DNA of 64,000 nt from Antedon mediterranea (GCF_964355755.1 NC_092675.1:15697312-15761311); one strand, 5' to 3'; numbered from the stretch's first letter, positions 13,091 through 25,465 are shown. Translations and numbers: made by a program. The notes: generated by a model from the letters alone, not told the origin.

Positions 13091-13273
13091 TTCGGCGATA
13101 AATACCAATTTGATGTCGGATGAGAAAGTAGATCCACATTATGTAACAAATCTCGAAACATTGATTTGAGCAAACAGAAAACGAAATCATCAAAACAAGT
13201 TATTGCTAAGTAGACCTACGCAAGATGAGATTGATCAACAAAATACAAAATAAACAAGATCTGTATAAACTTT

Positions 13274-13945
13274 GATAGTCTAGGCAGGGAAAAGTGAAAT
13301 TGTTCACTCTTTCTTCCAAAGCAATTTTGATAGTCTAGACAGGGAAGAGTGAAATGTTTTACACTTTCTTCCAAGGCAACCATGATACTAGTCTAGACAG
13401 GGAAGATCAAAATTGTTCACTCTTTCTTCCAAGGCAACTTTGACAGTTTAGACATGGAGAAAAGTTAAATTGGTCTGTCTTCCCTCCAAGGCAACTTTGA
13501 TAGTCTAGGCAGGAAAGAGTGAAATTGTTCACTTGTTCTTCCAAGGCAACTTTGATAGTCTAGGCAGGGAAGAGCAAGCTCGTTCACTCTTTCTTCCAAG
13601 GCAACTTTGACAGTATAGACAGAGAAGAGTTAAATTGGTCTGTCTTCCCTCCAAGGCAACTTTGATATTCTAGGCAGGGAAGAGTAAAATTGTTCACTCT
13701 TTCTTTCAAACCAACTTTGATAGTCTAGGCAGGGAAGAGTTAAATTGGTCTGTCTTCCCTCCAAGGCAAATTTGATAGACTAGGCAGAGAAGAGTGAAAT
13801 TGTTCACTCTTTCTTCCAAAGCAACTTTGACAGTATAGACAGAGAAGAGTTAAATTGGTCTGTCTTCCCTCCAAGGCAACTTTGATAGTCTGGACAGAGA
13901 AGAGTGGAATTGTTCACTCTTTCTTCCAAGGCAACTTTGATACAA
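13274..13945 (+). repeat. Minisatellite, about 12 units of 54-57 bp
   Basis: The unit reads roughly TTTGATAGTCTAGGCAGGGA, AGAGTGAAATTGTTCACTCT, TTCTTCCAAGGCAAC. Each unit contains an 8-bp-arm hairpin (AGAGTGAA / TTCACTCT) around ATTG, although several units replace this half with GTTAAATTGGTCTGTCTTCC, giving a two-variant higher-order mix. A three-unit relative of the same satellite lies downstream of VDAC at 41237-41395. Confidence 0.9.
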
Positions 13946-14074
13946 AAATGTAGGCCTATACCTTAGGCAAATATATCTTTTTTTTTAAAGAATACGTATA
14001 TAGTTTTTAATATTTCTTTGCTTCTTGTAAGTTACATTATCTTATACTTAATGCGATGTTAACGATAGTAAAGC

Positions 14075-16175
14075 TTTTTTTTTCTCTCTTTTGTGGCGCA
14101 AACACCACTTTTATTCACATTCATATTATCTCATATTACATAAAATCGTATTATTTAACTTGTAAATGTCGTTACAGTTCATAAGTAACATTTTTACATA
14201 TATGAATTCTGTATTACTCCTTTTTTCATTAATTTTCTTATATTTTGTTATACACTTGACAGGATCATCATTATCATCTATCCCGTTTTAAAATAGTTCA
14301 CACATTTTCATTTGTTTGTTTTCATTTTACAACCCGGATTATACAATATATTTATATACATGATAAAAAAAAACAATAATAGCTCAGTACCACCAGTAAC
14401 CCGTATCACTGTAATTCTTTTTCGGTTAATCGTATCAAATTAGAAATTATATTATCATAATCTTATTTCTTAAAGCTACCCATTTTTCTATACTTGTTTC
14501 TTTATTGTTATATGTTTCACATTCAATGTTATATAACATATTGCTTTTAAATGAATTCCATAACGATTTACCCACTGGCTTATTTAGTGCAGATAACATT
14601 TTTATTCTATAAATAGTAAATGCTGCAAAAGTGTAAATATAATCTATTAGCTTATCTCCCGTTCCTAGTATTAATTGTTTAAATGATATATTATTGTGAT
14701 TTAAACTTACAAAGATACTAAGCATTTTCCTCCAATATTTCTGAATAAATCTACAACTAAAAAACAAATGATTTTCATTTTCAATTTCTCCACATTTGTC
14801 ACACGTTTTGTGTTTCCTTAACTTTCCACTGATACAGCCGTTTGTTGGTAGGCAGTATTCTATGTAACATCTTATAATTGAATTGTGCTAGTTTCTTATC
14901 TTTCATTTTACATACTTTCCGTAACCAAGAAGTTTTCCAATCAATGTTGTTATCATTGAAGTACTCTTCCCATTTTAGTTGTGACATTGGAATAATGAAA
15001 TATTCTTTCACAAACCATGAGTATATTAGTTTGGTAGTATTAATCTCATACTTGGTCCCAACTAATTCATCATTATCATCACAATTGAAAATATCTACCT
15101 CCTTAATAATACGTTTCCATTGAATTGGTATTGCCTTAATAATGCACAAATACTCATTTAACCAGTTTGTTTTACATTGTAGTTTCACCAGTATTTCGTT
15201 TGATGTTAAAAAAGTGTTCTTATTAACAATATCTTTAATACTGATAATGCCACTGTCAATCCAATGCTTGTAGAAAAGCGATTTTTTTTTTAGTTTAACG
15301 TAGTGGTTTCCCCACAGTTGCTCATTCATTATATCGTTATAAGTTTCAGGGTTTTTTTTTAGAGATTCTGTTATAATTTATGTAGGCTTTTATCATATTT
15401 TTGTAAAACAGTGGAATTTTATCAGAATTAACATCAATAATGTTATAACATGACATATTAAGTAAAACATTAACATCACATATTTTTTTAATATAATACA
15501 TTGGAATATTTTTCCATTTAGCACCATCATCATTCATAATTCTTTTTAACCAGCCACACATGAGTGCGTTAACATGAAGAGTAAAATCAGGCATTTTAAT
15601 GCCTCCCATCTCAACATCACCAATTAGAGTTTTTCTTTTTATCTTTTCCCTTTTATTGTTCCAAATAAAATTATATATTAGATTTGTAACTTGTGTATAT
15701 ACATATTTTGGAACATCAGTGATATTTGCAGCATATGTTAATTTAGATAGTGCAAGACTTTTCAGGATTATTATTCTACCAAAAATTGAGAGATTTCTAG
15801 CATTCCATTGTTTTAAAGTCTTTTCTAGCTCTATCGGGTGTTTTACCCAATTTAATTCTAAAGGTCTATCTATTCTGTTCTTCCATTTACCAATCCAGAA
15901 AGCATTGTTTTTTTTTTATTTAGTGTCATTCCAGATACTTCACAAAAACGTTCAATTACACTGACTGCTGACTTAATACTTTTGTCATTACCAACATACA
16001 AAACAGTATCATCGGCTAATTGGCTTATTCTAGCTTCTATGTTTATTATTTTATATATTATATTATTTGGAAGTTTAATACCCTTATAGTCATCTTTGTT
16101 TCTTATTCTAGATGCCATTACTTCAACCACTAAAATGAATAACAGAGCAGATAGTAAAGCTAATACATTTCTTCA
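14075..16175 (-). pseudogene. L1/Tx1-clade LINE remnant (RT C-terminal part and 3' tail)
   Basis: Read on the minus strand from 16175: an RT core (ALLSALLFILVVEVMAS, then QLADDTVLYV with the ADD catalytic pair, then GMTLNKKKT). After a frameshift at an A-run near 15910 it continues as NAFWIGKWKNRIDRPLELNW, LKQWNARNLSIFGRIIILK, GGIKMPDFTLHVNALMCGWL, and finally LPTNKRLYQW, a CDKCGEIE-type cysteine motif and the LFFSCRFIQKYW box near 14750. This order (RT, then Gly-Gly-x-x-(M/L)-P-(D/N)-F, then a C-terminal Cys/His motif) is typical of L1 and Tx1 elements. It is 5'-truncated inside RT, with at least three frame breaks. The 3' end is GCGCCACAAAAGAGAG plus an A-run (14070-14100), shared with the fragment at 28364-28701. 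Confidence 0.82.
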
Positions 16176-16199
16176 TATTTATTTTCTTCATCTTTAAAG

Positions 16200-16625
16200 C
16201 ACTTTATAAGAAAGTAAACACTTTGGCTTTATATATACAGAAACAACCCAAGGTAATAAGGGTGTTTGTATACTGTTTATCTGTTTCAATTATGATATTC
16301 TCAAAGCTTATATTGCTCTGTGTTATTTCATTTATCATAGTCCATACTTGTTTGGCGAATACGCAGTCATTAGTAGATGTTTTTCGTCTTCGATTGTATT
16401 ACATTTTTGACATCTACATATATAAAAGGCTAGACTTGCCCCAAGTCTGTATTGTTTTTTATTTTTATTTCGACGGCGATTTTTGTCTGAAAATACAGAC
16501 TTGTGAAACACGTATAGAAATCGATTTGCAGACCGCAAACATCCAATAAGAATGACGTAGGTTATCATACCGTATTTGGCTTTATGGGGCGGGCGGTATG
16601 TAAATATGGATTTCGAATCAACCAA
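16200..16625 (-). pseudogene. Small LINE-like fragment next to the L1/Tx1 remnant
   Basis: A minus-strand frame contains YRLGASLAFYICRCQKCNTI followed by EDEKHLLMT, resembling the C-terminal Cys-x-x-Cys ... Glu-x-x-His box of non-LTR RT proteins. It lies directly upstream of the truncated LINE but does not continue it in frame, so it is a separate, rearranged piece. The similarity is short and the call is weak. Confidence 0.4.
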
Positions 16626-16629
16626 TGAT

Positions 16630-17690
16630 CATTTTGTTTCAAAATGAAAAAGATCGAGTACGTACAGTGCTGAATGTACGATCGAGACTGTTGAAATATG
16701 AAATCGTGTTGCCAAGTTGTTTTGTTTATTAATTGTTTAGTCCTTAGCCTAGGCCTCCTTCGTAGGTCCTACTCAACTCGCACGTATGACCTGCCAAATA
16801 AAACACCAATAAGGTAGGCCTACATACCACCACCGGCACACAACAGGATTCACACACAACAGACAGGGCTACACCAGTCCAGGGAGTTGTACACCACTAC
16901 ACAGAACAGGACAGGGTCTGGGTGGGAATTAAATCAAATTATCTCCGCGTAATAATGATCCATTCAATGTTTGATTTGCGGAGAAGCAAGACGAGTTTTC
17001 TTGGGAAAAATCCCATCAAATGTTTACCAGACTACTACTAGGCATACGGTATAAAATCATTTCTAGCCTTCAGAAACTTTCATTAATGTACCCAAGTACA
17101 CATTGTCTAAACGTAACATAGCACATGCGTACCTTCTTAGTTGTTGAGTCTTTGAAATTCTGAAACATGAATATTAAAACCGTGTACGAGTGAGTAGCCA
17201 ATCGCATGCAGCTGAAACTAGTCAACCGGATAATCTATGCACCAAGAATTCTTGGTGTCAAACCACGTGACTTTTGCGTGTTTCCCCAGACGGAGTATCC
17301 AAACTCAAGTAATACACGTATGAAACGCCATATGTGCAAAAATATTTATATTTTTACTAATATTAAGAAAAAACTCCGTCTGGAGCCCAGACTAATAAAA
17401 GGCAAACACAAAAAGTTTTTCCTCTATGCACGCCGCGGTACAACCTCTGACTGGCGTGAATTTTGCACTCAACATCAATCTTGCAACGGAGATGCGGTCA
17501 TGGTCTATATAAAACGTTTGTAAACCAAATATTTATTAAATTATGACTTATTAAATATTTTAAAAATTACCACTGGATCACAAGGCTATGAAATGTAGAA
17601 TTTCCAGAGGGCGTAATTAATACTATAAAAGCAGCAACCGAGAAAAAACGGTAGAATTACCGTTTAGAGAGGTGGATCAAACAAAATTTT
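16630..17690. other. No gene supported; one 105-codon frame of unknown status
   Basis: The 17206-17523 plus-strand frame (starts MQLKLVNRIIYAPRILGVKP) is basic and without recognisable domain. It overlaps an inverted repeat: CCCCAGACGGAGT near 17286 and ACTCCGTCTGGAG near 17371. Repeat-derived sequence is the simplest reading. Confidence 0.35.
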
Positions 17691-17692
17691 AT

Positions 17693-17815
17693 TTACCTGA
17701 AAAAAACTGTAAGTTAAAGCAAAAAATGGTCAAATTGGCTGCCAGCCAATGGGTTTTTGGTTAAATTTAACCATTTATTTTGTCATTTTATAAGTGAAAA
17801 CATTATTTGTTTCGT
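17693..17815 (+). repeat. Dispersed repeat, relative at 29414-29525
   Basis: Both places share TTACCTGAAAAAA, AATTTAAAGCAAAAAAT (here AGTTAAAGCAAAAAATGG), an adjacent short palindrome (GGCTGCCAGCC here; GTCTGTCAGAC there), AATGGTTTTTGG and TTATACGTGAA-type sequence. Same orientation. Class unknown. Confidence 0.55.
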
Positions 17816-18164
17816 TTTTTTTTCCGGAAGTGATTAACTTTATTAAAACTACAAAATAACCTATTCAAAGTCTGATTTAATTAATCTTTATGTTTTTGGG
17901 GGACATCTTTAACAGTTTGTCCCCGTATAGCTTATATTAGTTTTGATTTTTGTCTCTCCAATCCAAGTTCTACAATTAAATAAGTGTTAATGTATAGGCC
18001 CTACCATGGAGTAATTTATAATTCTTCCATAAGCTCTTCCTAATTACATGTACATGTATCCTGTAAAGGTACGTGAAAGCGTCACATTTTATATCTTATT
18101 TGTTTTGTGTATTAAATTTGCATTGTATTTCAGTAAAAAAACGGCTATACTACTGTAAGGAAAC

Positions 18165-18330
18165 ATTTTTACCTTCGCCAAGGAGGTTATATTTTCCGAC
18201 CCCTGTATGTTTGCGTGTGTGCCTGTGAACAGCTATGGAGGCCACAGTTTTTAGCCGATTCTCACCAAATTTTTTCACACTTATCTATGCCCCAAAAGTT
18301 CGGACGAGTTCGAATTTGAGAGGAAAAGGT
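18165..18330 (+). repeat. End of a dispersed repeat (AAGGAGGTTATATTTTC family)
   Basis: The segment GCCAAGGAGGTTATATTTTC, CCCTGTATGTTTGCGTGTGT, GTGAACAGCTATGGAGGCCA, CAGTTTTTAGCCGATTCTCA matches 27605-27765 in inverted orientation, and a shorter piece of the family occurs near 25840. A similar sequence is common in marine invertebrate genomes; I do not know its formal class. Confidence 0.6.
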
Positions 18331-18426
18331 CATTAGATCAAGGTCACAACTAACAAAAAACTATTTGACTTCCCAAAGACCACAGTTTTTATCCGATTCC
18401 AGGTATATAAAATATACCAAATTGGC

Positions 18427-18446
18427 TAGTTGAGAATTCTCAACTA
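18427..18446. repeat. 20-bp perfect palindrome flanking the satellite block (left)
   Basis: TAGTTGAGAATTCTCAACTA is self-complementary. It recurs at 25791-25810 on the other side of the satellite block, with the adjacent GGC/GCC in inverted orientation. Its core TTGAGAA/TTCTCAA is also the stem sequence within each satellite unit. Confidence 0.85.
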
Positions 18447-18647
18447 TTACCGCAGTACGCCTGTACGAAGAAGCCTACCGGTATAATGGGATAGGCTGAT
18501 TTCCTTGTTAACTTAAGGGGTCATTTAATTTACTGAATTATGATTGGTAGTAAAGGAAATTTACTGGAATCCTATTGGATGGTAAGTTGGTAGTAGGACC
18601 ATGTCCATCCCATTGCAGTAATAATTTAGTACAATTAATAAGAAAAA

Positions 18648-21600
18648 AGAATACACTTAACAATATACAACAAATAACATTAATGTACGATCCCGTTTAA
18701 CACTGTTCTCAACTATAGTCATTTTGGTATACTTGAGCACAGTGATAAAGAATAGGATACACTTAACAATATACAACAACAATGTACGATCCCGTTTAAC
18801 ACTGTTCTCAACTAAAGTCATTTTGGTATACTTGAGCACAGTGATAAAGAATAGGATAAACTTAATAATATACAACAAATAACATCAATGTATGATCCCG
18901 TTTTACACTGTTCTCAACTATAGTCATTTTGGTATACTGTACTTGAGCACAGTGATAAAGAATAGGATAAACTTAATAATATACAACAAATAACATTAAT
19001 GTACGATCCAGTTTAACACTGTTCTCAATTATAGTCATTTTGATATACTTGAGCACAGTGATAAAGAATAGGATAAACTTAATAATATACAACAAACAGC
19101 ATTAATGTACGATCCAGTTTAACACTGTTCTCAACTATAGTCATTTTGGTATACTTGAGAACAGTTATAAAGAATAGGATAAACTTAACAATATACAACA
19201 AAAAACATTAATGTACGATCCCGTTTAACACTGTTCTCAACTATAGTCATTTTGGTATACTTGAGCACAGTGATAAAGAATAGGATAAACTTAATAACAT
19301 ACAACAAATAACACTAATGTACGATCCAGTTTAACACTGTTCTCAACTATAGTCATTTTGGTATACTTGAGCACAGTGATAAAGAATAGGATAAACTTAA
19401 CAATATACAACAAACAACATTAATGTACGATCCAGTTCAAAACTGTTCTCAACTATAGTCATTTTGGTATACTTGAGAACAGTTATAAAGAATAGGATAA
19501 ACTTAACAATATACAACAAAAAACATTAATGTACGATCCCGTTTAACACTGTTCTCAACTATAGTCATTTTGGTATACTTGAGCACAGTGATAAAGAATA
19601 GGATAAACTTAAAAATATACAACAAAAAACATTAATGTACGATCCAGTTTAACACTGTTCTCAACTATAGTCATTTTGGTATAGGCCTACTTGAGAACAG
19701 TGATAAAGAATAGGATAAACTTAACAATATACAACAAAAAACGTACATTAATGTACGATCCCGTTTAACACTGTTCTCAACTATAGTCATTTTGGTATAC
19801 TTGAGCACAGTGATAAAGAATTGGATAAACTTAACAATATACAACAAAAAACATTAATGTACGATCCTGTTTAACACTGTTCTCAACTATAGTCATTTTG
19901 GTATACTTGAGCACAGTGATAAAGAATAGGATAAACTTGATAATGATACCACAAATAACATTAATGTACGATCCCGTTTAACACTGTTCTCAACTATAGC
20001 CATTTTGGTGTACTTGAGCACAGTGATAAAGAATAGGATAAACTTAACAATATACAACAACAATGTACGATCCCGTTTAACACTGTTCTCAACTATAGTC
20101 ATTTTGGTATACTTGAGCACAGTGATAAAGAATAGGATAAACTTAACAATATACAACAAACAGCATTAATGTACGATCCAGTTTAACACTGTTCTCAACT
20201 ATAGTCATTTTGGTATACTTGAGAACAGTGATAAAGAATAGGATAAACTTAACAATATACAACCAAAAACATTAATGTACGATCCCGTTTAACACTGTTC
20301 TCAACTATAGTCATTTTGGTATACTTGAGAACAGTTATAAAGAATAGGATAAACTTAATAATATACAACAAATAACATTAATGTATGATCCAGTTTACCA
20401 CTGTTCTCAACTATAGTCATTTTGGTATACTTGAGCACAGTGATAAAGAATAGGATAAACTTAACAATATACAACAAATAGCATTAATGTACGATCCAGT
20501 TTTAAACACTGTTCTCAACTATAGTCATTTTGGTATACTTGAGCACAGTGATAAATAATAGGATAAATTTAACAATATACAACAAAAAACATTAATGTAC
20601 GATCCCGTTTAACACTGTTCTCAACTATAGTCATTTTGGTATACTTGAGCACAGTGATAAAGAATAGGATAAACTTAATAATATACAACAAATAACACTA
20701 ATGTACGATCCAGTTTACCACTGTTCTCAACTATAGTCATTTTGGTATACTTGAGCACAGTGATAAAGAATAGGATAAACTTAAAAATATACAACAAAAA
20801 ACATTAATGTACGATCCAGTTTAACACTGTTCTCAACTATAGTAATCTTGGTATACTTGAGCACAGTGATAAAGAATAGGATAAACTTAATAATATACAA
20901 CAAATAACATTAATGTATGATCCCGTTTAACACTGTTCTCAATTATAGTCATTTTGGTATACTTGAGCACAGTGATAAAGAATAAGATAAACTTAACAAT
21001 ATACAACAAATAGCATTAATGTACGATCCAGTTTACCACTGTTCTCAACTATAGTCATTTTGGTATACTTGAGAACAGTTATAAAGAATAGGATAAACTT
21101 AACAATATACAACAAAAAACATTAATGTACGATCCCGTTTAACACTGTTCTCAACTATAGTCATTTTGGTATACTTGAGCACAGTGATAAAGAATAGGAT
21201 AAACTTAATAACATACAACAAATAACACTAATGTACGATCCAGTTTACCACTGTTCTCAACTATAGTCATTTTGGTATACTTGAGCACAGTTATAAAGAA
21301 TAGGATAAACTTAAAAATATACAACAAAAAACATTAATGTACGATCCAGTTTAACACTGTTCTCAACTATAGTCATTTTGGTATACTTGAGAACAGTGAT
21401 AAAGAATAGGATAAACTTAACAATATACAACAACAATGTACGATCCCGTTTAACACTGTTCTCAACTATAGTCATTTTGGTATACTTGAGCACAGTTATA
21501 AAGAATAGGATAAACTTAAAAATATACAACAAAAAACATTAATGTACGATCCCGTTTAACACTGTTCTCAACTATAGTCATTTTGGTATACTTGAGCACA

Positions 21601-21756
21601 GTGATAAAGAATAGGATAAACTTAAAAATATACAACAAAAAACATTAATGTACGATCCAGTTTAACACTGTTCTCAACTATAGTCATTTTGGTATACTTG
21701 AGAACAGTTATAAAGAATAGGATAAACTTAACAATATACAACAAAAAACGTAACGT
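18648..21756 (+). repeat. Minisatellite array, about 29 units of 99-110 bp, left arm
   Basis: The typical unit (106 bp) reads TTAATGTACGATCCCGTTTA, ACACTGTTCTCAACTATAGT, CATTTTGGTATACTTGAGCA, CAGTGATAAAGAATAGGATA, AACTTAACAATATACAACAA. Units of 99 bp lack the AACATTA step. Every unit contains a 17-bp-stem hairpin: CACTGTTCTCAACTATA and TATACTTGAGCACAGTG pair at 15 of 17 positions around the loop GTCATTTTGG, and unit variants with GAGAACAGTG pair at 16. The reading frames crossing the array on the minus strand are periodic translations of the repeat and not genes. The same unit continues inverted at 23565-25465. Confidence 0.95.
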
Positions 21757-21787
21757 TAGAATATTGCGCGCAGAAAAACGATTATGT

Positions 21788-21825
21788 AATGATTATAGTT
21801 GAGAACAGTGTTAAACGGGATCGTA
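21788..21825 (-). repeat. Single inverted unit fragment at the end of the left array
   Basis: TTATAGTTGAGAACAGTGTT followed by AAACGGGATCGTAC is the reverse complement of the left-array unit. So the orientation switch already happens here, before the central array begins. Confidence 0.85.
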
Positions 21826-21829
21826 CCAT

Positions 21830-23170
21830 ATGTTGATGAGTAGTATATTTATATAAATCGACTTTGAAAAGTGAAATAACACTAATATTTGTAGATGAAT
21901 ATGACGTGGACACGTACATATATTGATTAGTATATTGATATAAATCGACTTTTAAAAGTCAAATTAACACTAATATTTGTAGATGAATATGACTTGGACA
22001 CGATTTACATGTTGATGAGTATATTGATATAAATCGACTTTTAAAAGTGAAAATAACACTAATATTTGTAGATGAATAGGACGTGGACACGTACGGTACA
22101 TAATTTTGATGAGTATATTGATATAAATCGACTTTTAAAAGTGAAAATAACACTAATATTTGTAGATGAATATGACGTGGACACGTACGGTACATAATTT
22201 TGATGAGTAGGCCTATATTGATATAAATCGACTTTTAAAAGTGAAATAACACTATTGATTGTAGATGAATATGACGTGGACAAGTACATTTATTGATGAG
22301 TATATTGATATAAATCGACTTTTAAAAGTGAAATAACACTATTAGTTGTACACTATTGATCATATATGAATATGACGTGAATTGCACGTACATATGTTGA
22401 TGAGTAGGCCTATATTGATATAAATGACTTCGAAAAGTGAAATAACACTGATTTGTAAATGAATATATGACGTGGACAAGTACATTTATTGATGAGTATA
22501 TTGATAAATCGACTTTTAAAAGTGAAATAACACTAATATTTATAGATGAATATGACGTGGACACGTACATATGTTGATGAGTATATTGATATAAATTGAC
22601 TTTTAAAAGTGGAATTAACACTATTGATTGTAGACGTGAATTGCACGTACATATTATGTTGATGAGTGTATTGATATAAATCGACTAAACGTTAAATAAC
22701 ACTATCTTGTACAAGTACCCTCACTTGCACTGATGAAGGGCTAGTGTTGCCCGAAAACTCTGCTAACTGTTCTGGCTGTTTTACTTTATCGTTTTGATTT
22801 AGCTTTTCGCTTCTTTTTTTGTATCTCCATTGAGACCACAGCATTGTTATTATTTCAGTATTTTGCCTTTGGATTTACTAATATTAAAAGTGAAATAACA
22901 CTAATGACTGTAGATGATATGACATTTATGTTGATGTATATATTTTTGTATATATAATATGCACACGTACATACGTTGATAGGTATTGATATAAATAGAT
23001 TTTTAAAAGTACGGTAATAGACACTTTATTTGTAGATGAATACGACATGGACAAGTTGCAATAAATTTTATCGTTATATCGTATGTTGATGAGTATTGAT
23101 ATAAATCGACTTTTTAAAAGTGGAATAACACTAAAATGTATAGATGGATATGGCCTCAACAAGTATTGTA
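21830..23170 (+). repeat. Central tandem array, about 12 units of 85-100 bp
   Basis: The unit reads about TGTTGATGAGTATATTGATA, TAAATCGACTTTTAAAAGTG, AAATAACACTAATATTTGTA, GATGAATATGACGTGGACAC, GTACATA. Each contains the perfect 12-bp palindrome ACTTTTAAAAGT. Ten units run to about 22715; two or three diverged ones follow after a 160-bp interruption (22716-22877). The sequence is unrelated to the flanking arrays. Minus-strand open frames here are periodic artefacts. Confidence 0.9.
22716..22877 (+). ncRNA. Hammerhead-ribozyme-like motif in a dispersed repeat
   Basis: The core is CTGATGA (22730-22736), an extra A, stem II GGGC/GCCC (22738-22741 and 22749-22752) with loop TAGTGTT, then GAAA (22753-22756). 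CUGAUGA, helix II and GAAA are the conserved elements of hammerhead ribozymes, which are known from Penelope-like retroelements and retrozymes. Upstream, CAAGT/ACTTG (22711-22726) could form a small helix. The extra A before helix II is non-canonical, and I cannot build a convincing helix III with a UH cleavage site, so activity is doubtful. The following block (GCTGTTTTACTTTATCGTTT) matches the repeat at 6384-6465. Confidence 0.4.
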
Positions 23171-23369
23171 TTAAGCGGTACTGTATATTGATAGACTTCA
23201 TACCTGCAATGTCAATGAAATCTGGCAACAAGAATTGTGTTTGATCCTCCTAATAGTATTCTAATAATCTTGGTTTGTAAAGGAGGCATGAAAAATCTAA
23301 ACGCATAGCCAGGGGAGGGGTTGGAGTTTCGAACAAACTCCCCTGTGCCCGTCCTACAGTTTTTGTGAA

Positions 23370-23465
23370 CTTTTTAGTAGCGTGCAAACGCGACTCTACA
23401 GCTCACTATGTCGGTCGGTCGGTAAACACCAACTCAAATTTGAGCACGCGACTGCAGCCATGTAT
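23370..23465 (-). repeat. Dispersed repeat block, inverted relative of 6197-6260
   Basis: GCGACTCTACAGCTCACTAT, GTCGGTCGGTCGGT and CGCGACTGCAG are the reverse complement of the block at 6.2 kb. Together with the 22.7-kb block it makes one family in the same order in both places. Confidence 0.55.
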
Positions 23466-23564
23466 AGGCCTATGGCCTGTTTATACTAGAAATCTGCAGT
23501 GAAAGTATATGTAAATAATATGTGTTAATATAGAATTAGTTTTTTTTATTTAATAAATAGTGTT

Positions 23565-25465
23565 AAAGTTGATCTTATTCTTTATCTGTGATTAATTATA
23601 CTCAAATGACTATAGTTTAAACAGTATTAAACGGCATCGTACATTAATGTTATTTGCTGTTTATTCTAAGTTTATCCTATTCTTTATCACTGTGCTCAAA
23701 TATACCAAAATGACTATAATTTAGAACAGGGTTAAACTGGATCGTACATTAATGTTATTTGTTGTATATTGTTAAGTTTATCCTATTCTTTATCACTGTG
23801 CTCAAGTATACCAAAATGACTATAGTCGAGAACAGGGTTAAACTGGATCGTTCATTAATGTTATTTGTTGTATATTGTTAAGTTTATCCTATTCTATATC
23901 ACTGTGCTCAAGTATACCAAAATGACTATAGTCGAGAACAGTGTTAAACGGGATCGTACATTAATGTTATTTGTTGTATATTATTAAGTTTATCCTATTC
24001 TTTATCACTGTGCTCAAGTATACCAAAATGACTATAGTTGAGAACAGTGTTAAACGGGATCGTACATTAATGCTATTTGTTGTATATTGTTAAGTTTATC
24101 CTATTCTTTATCACTGTGCTCAAGTATACCAAAATGACTATAGTTGAGAACAGTGTTAAACGGGATCATACATTAATGTTATTTGTTGTATATTATTAAG
24201 TTTATCCTATTCTTTATTACTGTGCTCAAGTATACCAAAATGACTATAGTTAAGAACAGTGTTAAACGGGATCGTACATTAATGCTATTTGTTGTATATT
24301 GTTAAGTTTATCCTATTCTTTATCACTGTGCTCAAGTATATCAAAATGACTATAGTTGAGAACAGTGTTAAACGGGATCATACATTAATGTTATTTGTTG
24401 GTTGTATATTATTAAGTTTATCCTATTCTTTATCACTGTGCTCAAGTATACCAAAATGACTATAGTTGAGAACAGTGTTAAACTGGATCGTACATTAATG
24501 CTATTTGTTGTATATTGTTAAGTTTATCCTATTCTTTATCACTGTGCACAAGTATACCAAAATGACTATAGTCGAGAACAGTGTTAAACGGGATCATACA
24601 TTAATGTTATTTGTTGTATATTGTTAAGTTTATCCTATTCTTTATCACTGCGCTCAAGTATACCAAAATGACTATAGTTGAGAACAGTGTTAAACGGGAT
24701 CGTACATTACTGTTATTTGTTGTATATTGTTAAGTTTATCCTATTCTTTATCACTGTGCTCAAGTATTTACCAAAATGACTATAGTCGAGAACAGTGTTA
24801 AACGGGATCGTACATTAATGTAATTTGTTGTATATTATTAAGTTTATCCTATTCTTTATCACTGTGCTCAAGTATACCAAAATGACTATAGTTGAGAACA
24901 GTGTTAAATGGGATCGTACATTACTGTTATTTGTTGTATATTGTTAAGTTTATCCTATTCTTTATCACTGTGCTCAAGTATTTACCAAAATGACTATAGT
25001 CGAGAACAGTGTTAAACGGGATCGTACATTAATGTTATTTGTTGTATTTTATTAAGTTTATCCTATTCTTTATCACTGTGCTCAAGTATACCAAAATGAC
25101 TATAGTCGAGAACAGTGTTAAACGGGATCGTACATTAATGCTATTTGTTGTATATTATTAAGTTTATCCTATTCTTTATCACTGTGCTTAAGTATACCAA
25201 AATGACTATAGTTGAGAACAGTGTTAAACTGGATCGTACATTAATGTTATTTGTTGTATATTATTAAGTTTATCCTATTCTTTATCACTGTGCTCAAGTA
25301 TACCAAAATGTCTATAGTTGAGAACAGTGTTAAACTGGATCGTACATTAATGCTATTTGTTGTATAGGCCTATTGTTAAGTTTATCCTATTCTTTATCAC
25401 TGTGCTCAAGTATACTAAAATGACTATAGTTGAGAACAGTGGTAAACTGGATCGTACATTAATTT
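23565..25465 (-). repeat. Minisatellite array, about 18 units of about 106 bp, right arm, inverted
   Basis: The unit is the reverse complement of the left array: TTATTTGTTGTATATTGTTA, AGTTTATCCTATTCTTTATC, ACTGTGCTCAAGTATACCAA, AATGACTATAGTTGAGAACA, GTGTTAAACGGGATCGTACA. A frequent variant here is TATAGTCGAGAAC, absent from the left arm, so the arms have partly homogenised separately. The array ends at GTACATTAATTTTATCC near 25465. Confidence 0.95.

Noticed and set aside
15599-16549. Plus-strand frames of 121 and 108 codons
   Set aside because: Antisense to LINE RT sequence whose minus-strand reading has clear RT motifs.
18657-21532. Minus-strand open frames with periodic peptide KFILFFITVLKYTKMTIVEN
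   Set aside because: They are translations of the 99-106-bp satellite unit. They appear only where two 99-bp (multiple of 3) units meet, and they stop elsewhere. No coding signal.
22730-22756. Canonical, active hammerhead ribozyme
   Set aside because: An extra A lies between CUGAUGA and helix II, and no convincing helix III with a UH cleavage site could be drawn. Kept as a motif-level observation only.
21959-23231. Overlapping minus-strand frames rich in Tyr/Ser across the central array
   Set aside because: Periodic with the 87-100-bp unit, in different frames, no domain. Artefact.
18648-25465. CRISPR-like array of repeats
   Set aside because: Whole units are repeated head to tail without unique spacers, and the genome is eukaryotic.
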